A DNA stretch of 30,400 nt from Rhizophagus sp. LPA8_4_AMF. Taxonomy: Eukaryota > Glomeromycota > Glomeromycetes > Glomerales > Glomeraceae. The position numbers were made by a program, and so were the translations under genes. Below are positions 23,213 to 30,400 of this stretch, piece after piece (position 1 is the first letter of the stretch; each line of letters begins with the position of its first letter). Under the pieces are notes generated by a model, which was given only the letters and a program-made list of their open reading frames with translations, was not told where the DNA came from and did no database searches. The stretch spans positions 1 through 30,400 of the forward strand of contig JADRCO010000578.1 of the NCBI GenBank assembly GCA_021464525.1, given 5' to 3'.

Positions 23213-24818
23213 ATGAGTAAGCACCCTTTGAAAGAAAAAGCAGATTCTATGGCTGCAAAATTATCTATGATAACAAAAGAGTTGGTGAGTTTTTGTTTTA
23301 TTTCTTTATAAAATTTGTCCAATCTCAGTAAGATAATATTTGTTTTCGAATTCCGAAAGTCTACTATGCCTTCGAAAAATTCTCTTGATAAATTGGCTGA
23401 AGAACAACAGCTCATGATGATTATGGAAGATGAAATAATCAATTCACAAAAAGAAAAACATAACTTGTTGCTTCAAATACGTAAAACTAAAATCGAGATC
23501 GAAGAATTACAAAGAAATATAAAAAATACCAATCAGATTTGTCAAGAAAATGAACCTTCTCTAATACCTAATCAAGATGCATTAATGTATCCTGCTTTAG
23601 TTAAATGTGGATGTAAATCATTATATGTAAAACATTATTAATCTTACATTCAAATTGTTTTTTTTAAAAGTGACAAGTTACTTAGTATAAATGACCAATC
23701 TCTCTTAATGTCCGTTGGTACATCCTTGCAAGTTGAACAACTGTATGAAAACAATACCACCGATAACAATGATAATAGTCTTCGAGCAAAGAATGTAAAT
23801 CCTAAGTGTCAACTTTAAATAATATATAATGCACATTTGATTAACTTATAACAGAACTTTTTTTTATTCCAAATAAGATTGAACGATTAGTAAATTTTAC
23901 AAAAATTAACTTTTTAAAAGTTTATAATAACTTAACCGTAACTGATGGAGGTATGTAACAGCAATAATAGATATACTTGAAGTTTTATATGGGGCTAAAT
24001 TTTTTTTTTTATTTGTCCAGATCGTATTCGTTATTATAATTATATGGGGAATTCTTATGATATCAACTTCTGTATTGAATTTGAAGTGAATGAAACTAAT
24101 CTAGTCATTAGAAGACTTAAAATCACATTAGATTCTGGTGTAAAGCGAGAAATGGGGAAATTTATTGAAAAGTGAGATGATAATTTATTTATTTAATTTA
24201 CTGAATTAATTATTAACAATCATTTATGCTTTATAATAGTGTGGAAAGAGATAGGAATCTGTTGATTTTTTTCAAAGGATTTATTGAGTATGCGCGATTG
24301 AATCATCAACGTAAACTGTTATTTGGTGTTTTGAAGAGAAAATATCCTACCTTAACTTTGCCGAGTCTTCATACACATAATTCTTTTACCCAAGATTCAT
24401 GTTTGTGTGTTGACGTACATTCATCATTGAGGTTTTCAGAAAAAAGGTTCGAGTTGCTTATGTACATTTTCTTACGCACATTTAAGGTAAAATTTTGCAT
24501 TAATGATTAATCGTTATTAATCTTAGCGAAATTGGACCAGAGTTAATTTTGTCTTGGAATTTAAATATTACTTCATCTGGTCATGTTCTCCCTGATGTTG
24601 AGATGCACGCACGAATGCCACACCAATGTAAGTATGCAATTCATCTTTCTTAACACTACATCAGATCATTCATTAGATGCAATTCATTAGGGACATTATT
24701 GGACGAAAAATTTGTAATTAACCAAATACCATCTAATTTCCAAAACTTGGTCGAAGTCAAAGGAATTCAATTGGCTATTGAAATGATCGTAAAAAGTTTT
24801 TTTAAAGTTTCGAGCTAG
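23213..24818 (+). CDS. CENPP: CENP-P-like inner kinetochore protein (Ctf19/CENP-P family)
   Basis: Exons 23213-23284, 23360-23599, 23678-23794, 23878-23950, 24021-24171, 24240-24446, 24527-24627 and 24691-24818 give about 362 aa. The first 100 residues form a coiled coil (EEQQLMMIMEDEIINSQKEK ... IEIEELQRNI). Then follow the paired RWD-like regions of CENP-P: RLVNFTKINFLKVYNNLTV, FCIEFEVNETNLVIRRLKI, LIFFKGFIEYARLNHQRKL ... KRKYPTLTLP, ILSWNLNITSSGHVLPDVEM, and the C-terminal FQNLVEVKGIQLAIEMIVKS, which closely matches the family's last helix. CENP-P works with CENP-O/Q/U in the constitutive centromere network. Exon 2 ends are uncertain: the acceptor could be at 23332, and the donor at 23627 is also in frame. 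Assignment is from remembered family pattern, so moderate. Confidence 0.72.
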
Positions 24819-25368
24819 TTTTGACTTGTGTGATAATATGATTTTTGATGAATCATTTTATTTTGTTTGTGCGATTGTTATTCTTATAGTAAAAAAATTA
24901 AAGATTCAGAGTACTCAATTATAAATTCAAGTTATTCATATATTATAGAAACAGCACAGAATCATTTATTTTATGTCAATTCTTTTCCTATTTAATAGTC
25001 AATATGATCACAAATATCGGTAATGGAAATATATTAATACAAAAAAAAGTGATAAATTTATTTTCTAGGTCTTTAAAAGAAATTTATTCAACAATATTGT
25101 TATCTATATAAATTCAAATAGATTGTTGATCCTTGCTCAATACTATATGTATGACACATCGACACATTATGATAAGAGAAGTTAGATGTTCAAAATAATC
25201 TGAAAAGATAAACGGAAATTTAGTATATGCAAGAAACAACATTTTGATATTTAAAATAAACATTTTTACCTACGATGAAACCTGTCTGCGAACATATAGG
25301 CTTATAAATTGATCATGAACCTAACGGTTGTTTAAACAGAAAAAGACCAACTATATTCGTAATGGAAT
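24819..25368. other. Convergent spacer, CENP-P-like and HAPSTR1-like genes
   Basis: These 550 bp of AT-rich sequence hold the two 3' UTRs. No ORF, RNA gene or repeat of note is visible. Confidence 0.5.
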
Positions 25369-26085
25369 TCATTCTTCCTTGCGTAACCTTCCTTTCTTAG
25401 TGGGAGGTTCGTAAAATGAACATTCAAAAGTTGTAGATCGTCCTAAGAAATTCAATTCGCTTGATCCATTATATCGTCTTTTTAAATTATCGTTTCCAGT
25501 CAAGATATCAATTCCTCCTTGACCCGTATCAATACAATCAATTTCGCGCTGAAGAGAGTTAAACGTAACATGATCTGGAAAGGAAAAGTTAAATGTCTCA
25601 TGGTTGTTTTCAAATACGTTAGCTGAAGTTGGTGGAATGTTAGAAGTTGGGCATATTTGATCATTAGAAGTTTGGAAAGTTGAAATTTGATCGTGCAAAA
25701 ATTGTTGTTGATGCTGGTGTTGCGATTGTTGTGATTGTAAACGAACATTAATTCCTTCATCACGATTCCTTCGAGTCACTGATTTTAGCTGCTCTGTTTT
25801 GGAATTGATGAAACTGCACAAATCCTGCACCGATATGAACGCGTCCCGTCCATCTCCACCTGTTTGTCTTCTTTGTTGAACACTAGGATGGGAAGAAACG
25901 AAGCCCATTAAATCTTGCAGACATTGTTCATATCCAGTGTTATGATATTTCGTTTTTTGATTCAAAGAGGTTTTGTAGAGCTGTGCAACAGATTCGGCAG
26001 CTACACGGAAGGACGCCATTAGCGCCTCTTCGGGTGACTCATCAGGACGTTCTCTAATATCGGGTGCCTGGCCAGATTGTTCCAT
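25369..26085 (-). CDS. HAPSTR1: HAPSTR1-like (C16orf72/UPF0472) stress-response protein
   Basis: A single exon of 238 aa from the ATG at 26085 (MEQSGQAPDIRERPDES). The open frame extends 13 codons upstream without an ATG. Residues of about 20-60 match the family core, ASFRVAAESVAQLYKTSL followed by a GYEQCLQDLMGFV helix. In animals the corresponding protein binds the HUWE1 ubiquitin ligase and tunes stress signalling; the fungal members are little studied. Next come a basic stretch (VTRRNRDEG), a Gln/His-rich run (about 120-130), a Ser/Thr/Asn-rich region and a basic C-terminus, PPTKKGRLRKEE, that could act as a nuclear localisation signal. It diverges from the branchpoint-bridging gene. Assignment is by remembered core pattern; the C-terminal half is not conserved. 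Confidence 0.7.
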   Translation of the reverse strand: MEQSGQAPDIRERPDESPEEALMASFRVAAESVAQLYKTSLNQKTKYHNTGYEQCLQDLMGFVSSHPSVQQRRQTGGDGRDAFISVQDLCSFINSKTEQLKSVTRRNRDEGINVRLQSQQSQHQHQQQFLHDQISTFQTSNDQICPTSNIPPTSANVFENNHETFNFSFPDHVTFNSLQREIDCIDTGQGGIDILTGNDNLKRRYNGSSELNFLGRSTTFECSFYEPPTKKGRLRKEE

Positions 26086-26518
26086 ACTTTTGCGTAAAAT
26101 ATAATTTCTTACTACTTGTAGCACGTTTCAACAGTAAAATAAATTAATAATATTAAACGGAATACAAAGAAATACAGAGAATCGCGAGTGCTCTAAGGTA
26201 AAATATAGTTTTAGTGGAGTTAGGCGTCTCCCCAAAAAAACCTATTTTACGCTTTTAACGCGATTTAGTAAAAGTCGAAAGTACATAACTACTCTCACCA
26301 GAGCTTTTCCTAGCTCAACAAATTTCAGCAATTTTCTGATGATAAAAGATTTGAGCAACTTCAAACTTTACCTTTTGCACTATTTATTAAAAAACGTTGC
26401 ATCACATGATTAATGACGTACTCGCAACGATATAAGCAAGTTGCACAAAGCTATCGGTATAACCCTGATTTTTTCACGTCATTTGTGTTTTGTGAAGGTT
26501 CCTTCAGTACTTTTCGTA
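26086..26518. promoter_or_regulatory. 433-bp divergent promoter, HAPSTR1-like and BBP
   Basis: This spacer between two head-to-head start codons carries short GC-containing blocks near 26220-26270 and 26430-26450. No TATA box or full ACGCGT box is seen. Confidence 0.45.
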
Positions 26519-29025
26519 ATGTATAAGCCTTCGACAATTACTGGTACAAATAATATTCCTTTAGGAAAAAGGAGGTTAGCAGGAGGTTCTAGTGAAGAAG
26601 CCGAGGATTTAGCGGAAAATAAATTAGAGTCAAATGGAAATTCTCTCAAAAGAGCAAAAGAAGAAAACGATCAACAAACAGGTATAAATTTGATTGACCA
26701 GGTCATCTAGAAATTGTTCCCTTTTGTTTTCAAATACCCGTTTGTATTAAAAAAAAAAGGACCTAAATTCTATATATTATTTACCATAATTCTTAGCGAG
26801 TAACATTATATTTGCTTACTGCTTTTGCTTTTGATTTCTTCTATGAATAAACTTACTACGTATTAATAATTGCCAATTAAAACGCAATGATTGACAGGGC
26901 AATCAAAAAATTTAACAGATTATTTATGTTCTAACAAAAATTTCATATACTAACAATGTGCAAAATTGTGTTTCGTTATTTGCTATTCACTTAATTTTTT
27001 TTTTCCTATGAAAATCTGAACTCTGTAAATCGTACCATACCGTTACGTCAACTAACTGGAATATTTCAGATGGAGCTACTGAGGAACGTAAGCGCAAAAG
27101 AAGAAGTAGGTGGGGTGGGGAAGAAACAAAGGTTGATATAGGTGTGCCGACTGCTATTACCTACAATATGTCAAAAGAACAATTGGATACGTATTTGTGT
27201 AAGTTGTAGTGTATCTCCCTAGTTTATAATTTATTTTGCTAATTAATAATATATCTTTTTTTTAGTACATATGAGGTTAGAAGAAATTGGCCGAAAATTA
27301 AGATTAGGGGATTATGTTCCACCAGAAAAAGAGAGGTATTTAATTTCCTATTAAAAAAAATTTTTTCTATGTACCATTTATTTTAACTTTATATTTTTTG
27401 TTGATTTAAAGATCGCCATCTCCAGAACCAATTTACGATTCTCAGGGTAAACGTGTTAATACCAGGGAGTATAGATATCGCAAAAAGTTGGAAGATGAGA
27501 GACATAAATTAATCGAAGAGGCCGTACGAAGAAATCCCGACTTCAAACCTCCCGCTGATTATAAAAAGCCTACAAAAGTACAAGATAAAGTGTATATTCC
27601 GGCTAAAGAGTTTCCCGAAATTAATTTTATTGGTTTATTAATTGGCCCGCGTGGAAATACCCTCAAAAAAATGGAGTCAGAGTCCGGTGCCAAAATCAGC
27701 ATCCGTGGTAGAGGAAGCGTGAAGGAAGGGAAAAGTAGGACAGATGCTGCTGCTAATGCAAATCAAGAAGAAGATTTACATTGCTTAGTAACTGCAGATG
27801 CTGAAGAAAAAGTTGCTAAAGCAGTAAAGATGATCAATAAGATTATTGAAACGGTAAATTTATGTTAATAATAGTTTTATATATCAATTATTCTTAATTA
27901 AGATTAATATAAATGTTTTTATAGTCTGCTTCAGTTCCTGAAGGTCAAAATGAACTTAAAAGACAACAATTACGTGAATTAGCGGCTCTAAATGGTACAC
28001 TTCGAGACGATGAAAATCAAATTTGTACTAATTGTGGCGCTACTGGCCATCGCAAGTACGAATGCACAGAAACTCAAAATTTCACTATTAATTTAACTTG
28101 TCGAATCTGTGGAGGTCATGGTCACACTGCTAGGGATTGTATGGAAAGAAATAATCCTGAGGCTTTACAACAAGCCAAACAGAGAGATCAAAAATTGGAT
28201 AGCGAATATTTGAGTTTAATGGCTGAATTAGGAGAAAATGTTGAATCATCAAGAAGTAATGATCCTAGCATTAAAATGGTATGCATAAATATTGTTGTGG
28301 CACAATTTGATATGATTTAATTCATTTTAATTGATCCTATTTAAAATATAGGGTCATTATGGTCCTGCTGGTGGTTCTAAACCTCCATGGGCATCTCATT
28401 CAACTTTATCTCCTACTGCACCACCCTGGGCTTCAAAACCGGCAGTAACTGCATCTAATGCACATTCCGGTACTAGCACTTTACCGCCTTGGCAACAACC
28501 AAATATTCCACCACCGCCAGGTATTCTTATTTTAATTTAAATCGCATTGTTAAATCCATTATTCATACGAATTTCAAAATCATTATAGGATTGGGTAACG
28601 CCCCACCTCCTCCGGGATTGTCAACAACTTCTACACCCTGGAATACTGCAAAATCTACTACTTATCCACCACCACCACCACCAGGATCTTCTTTGTATCC
28701 TCCTGCTCCAAATGTTTCCATGTATCCTCCACCTCCTGTTGCAGCATCAAATTATGCGTACACATCTTACAACAATTCTAGTTATGGCGCTACTTATGGC
28801 ACAACTTATTCAACAGCTGCTGCTGCTGCAGGATATCCACCCCCTCCACCTTCCACTGCTCGATGGGTAAATATTATCTTGAATCTTTATTAAATGATTT
28901 TTGTAATATACTACTCACTTTCCTAATTCCTTCCAACAAAGCAACAGCCACCACCACCCCCTTCTGCTCCTGCCCCACCACCTCCACCTCCACCAACTCA
29001 ACCTCCACCCCCACCACCGAAATAA
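26519..29025 (+). CDS. BBP: Branchpoint-bridging protein / splicing factor 1
   Basis: BBP binds the intron branch site and bridges to U2AF in the earliest spliceosome. Exons 26519-26681, 27070-27198, 27266-27335, 27412-27853, 27925-28278, 28352-28520, 28589-28866 and 28942-29025 join to 562 aa. In order: a Lys/Arg-rich U2AF-ligand-type motif with Trp69 ([11 protein letters not shown]), the SF1 helix-hairpin region ([20 protein letters not shown]), a KH domain from about 181 with GPRG at 199-202, the QUA2-like extension, and two CCHC zinc knuckles (Cys302, Cys305, His310, Cys315; Cys327, Cys330, His335, Cys340). A Pro-rich tail from about 400 has many PPPPP runs, ending in PPPPPPK. The start is the first in-frame ATG; upstream frame lacks one. 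Intron 1 (388 nt) is far longer than the other introns of this gene, and its retention would add nine codons and stop. Confidence 0.97.
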
Positions 29026-29864
29026 ATTTATTATCACCTTTTTCACTTTATGTTTATACTAACCAATACCAATTGTTGCTGTTTGACAGCAAACATATTA
29101 TTTTTTAATCACACTAATTTCAATTAAATTCGGTTTTAGAATTCAGGGTTATTTTTTCTTTCACTTATTTTAAAATATCTTACATAACATTTAGGTATTT
29201 ACTAACAATTATTCAGACATTTTATAATTTTATACAGGCGCTGTATTTATATAGGATAAAATAAAGGCAATAAAGGCAATTCTATTATTTGACAAAGTTA
29301 CTATTATGTTCATATTTAAAACCCGATTTCCATTAAAAAAAATTTTTGGCGCGTGATCTCATGTGTTACTTAGTTTTGGCCCAAGGCAATGGCCTGATCT
29401 AAATAAATTTTTGATACAATTTTATCAGAAAAATGATAATATTAACTATAAATACTAAATATCTTTAATTGTACTTTGAAATATAATGCTTTTAAAAGAT
29501 ATATAAAGAACTAAATAAAAAAATGCATATAAATTAATAAGTAATTATTTTTAATAATTTTAATAAAGACTATAATATAATATATTTTATACAGTATAAA
29601 TCTTTTTATACTGGATTTTAAATGAATTATATTAATAAAAAATTAAAATAAGATCAAATTTTATGAATAATATTACTAAACAAAATTCTCTTAATAGTGA
29701 AATAAACCCTATTTATATATTATACTAAATCTATTTTTCATTAATAACCAAAACTGGCTGAAACTATTTATAAAATCTTTAGTTAAAAATATATTAATTT
29801 ATATAATTTTCTTGTATCTTTTTATATAAATATACTTAAAAAAAAGGTTTTTACTTCAAATCAC

Positions 29865-29985
29865 CGGGGGTTATCATCACCGTTGGCCAGAATTATCAAT
29901 TTTTACCAGCACGATATTTTTTTAATGCTGGTCGATCATCATAATTTCAGTCACCAGTGATCATCACCGCCGGTTATAGTTATAA
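29865..29985. repeat. Hairpin-forming repeat block with ATCATCACCG copies
   Basis: ATCATCACCG occurs in direct orientation near 29873 and 29958. Between them ACCAGCA and TGCTGGT form a perfect 7-bp inverted pair (about 29907-29934). The block is GC-richer than its surroundings and looks like dispersed-repeat sequence next to the following element. Confidence 0.4.
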
Positions 29986-30000
29986 AAATTCTAAAAAAAA

Positions 30001-30192
30001 ATACATTATCGCCATTTTCAAAATGGTGTATGCAGTTTACTTGTGATTATATATTCGAATACCAATATTTGCCCAGTTTTCATCTGTTTTTTGTCCATAT
30101 TTCGTCCGGTTTTCATCCAGTTTTCAGTTTTCTTTTTTTTTTATTCAAATTTAACTGCGTACATCATTTTGAAAACGGTGATAATATCAAAT
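30001..30192. mobile_element. MITE-like element with imperfect terminal inverted repeats
   Basis: The left arm (about 30002-30038, with CCATTTTCAAAATGG at its heart, itself a perfect palindrome) is repeated in inverted orientation at about 30154-30190 (CATTTTGAAAACGG at its heart), matching over roughly 30 of 36 positions. The 115-bp interior contains tandem 11-bp-like copies of CCAGTTTTCAT/CCGGTTTTCAT (30074-30128). There is no transposase. This is the structure of a small non-autonomous element; target-site duplications were not identified. Confidence 0.5.
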
Positions 30193-30400
30193 TTGAAAAA
30201 ATCTAATATATCAAGAGTTTTTTGATATAATTAATAGAAACCAAATCTGATTATTATATTGCAAAAAATTTAAAATAATATCAAATCTGATTTAGGGCAG
30301 TGACACATATTACGTAATATTTAGTTTAATATAAACTTACCCCCATCCCCCCTTGTCAGATTTAACAGCCAATCAAATTATTATATTATAAATATATGAT

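Larger units (their letters stand above)
29026..30400. other. AT-rich intergenic end with repeat-like elements
   Basis: BBP 3' UTR is followed by about 700 bp of extremely AT-rich sequence. From 29860 the composition changes: GC-richer short inverted motifs at 29865-29985 and an inverted-repeat element at about 30000-30190. No coding gene is supported; the 60-codon ORF at 30043-30225 overlaps the element and is repeat-derived in appearance. Confidence 0.55.

Noticed and set aside
26086-26124. 13 extra N-terminal codons for the HAPSTR1-like protein
   Set aside because: The extension would need a GTG start, which a nuclear fungal gene is not expected to use; the first in-frame ATG is at 26085.
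26441-26518. Upstream extension of BBP
   Set aside because: It begins at TTG; the ATG at 26519 gives the normal start.

Overview
This is a nuclear stretch of an early-diverging fungus. It is very AT-rich, with long poly-T/poly-A tracts, and holds 15 gene-dense, intron-rich protein genes. Introns are mostly 50-150 nt with GTAAGT-like donors, and the proteins are typically fungal (VAM7, DAD2 of the DASH complex, branchpoint-bridging protein). A glomeromycete such as Rhizophagus fits best; this is inference from composition, intron style and gene content. I see no CRISPR array, rRNA, tRNA, virus or intact transposon. All exon joins were read by hand from splice signals, frame and family conservation.

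Layout. 1-3.0 kb: an unrecognised acidic protein gene, then a low-complexity gap. 3.0-5.9 kb (-): mitochondrial beta-ketoacyl-ACP synthase, 9 exons. 6.2-6.7 kb (+): DASH subunit DAD2. 7.1-8.5 kb (-): TAD3, the inactive subunit of the wobble tRNA deaminase. 9.2-10.0 kb (-): RNA polymerase II subunit RPB4, head-to-head with TRM7 (10.1-11.6 kb, +), the tRNA anticodon-loop 2'-O-methyltransferase. 11.7-14.0 kb (-): exocyst SEC6, head-to-head with calcineurin A (14.2-17.0 kb, +). 17.5-18.7 kb (+): VAM7-like PX/SNARE protein. 19.2-20.7 kb (+): F-box/WD40 protein, converging within 20 bp on SWI5 (20.7-21.5 kb, -). 21.8-22.6 kb (-): an unrecognised protein with a C-terminal membrane segment, diverging from a CENP-P-like kinetochore gene (23.2-24.8 kb, +). 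25.4-26.1 kb (-): HAPSTR1-like gene, diverging from branchpoint-bridging protein (26.5-29.0 kb, +). 29.0-30.4 kb: non-coding, with an inverted-repeat, MITE-like element.

Genes pair functionally in places: two tRNA anticodon modifiers (TAD3, TRM7), two trafficking factors (SEC6, VAM7), two kinetochore subunits (DAD2, CENP-P) and a recombination factor (SWI5). The most interesting signal is regulatory. ACGCGT (MluI cell-cycle box) motifs lie within 100 bp of the start codons of DAD2, SWI5, CENP-P and the unknown membrane protein, and I found none so placed at the housekeeping genes. This suggests a G1/S (MBF-type) gene set and gives the only functional lead for the unknown gene. I found no clear new multi-gene system; most of the window is ordinary, well-conserved eukaryotic gene content.
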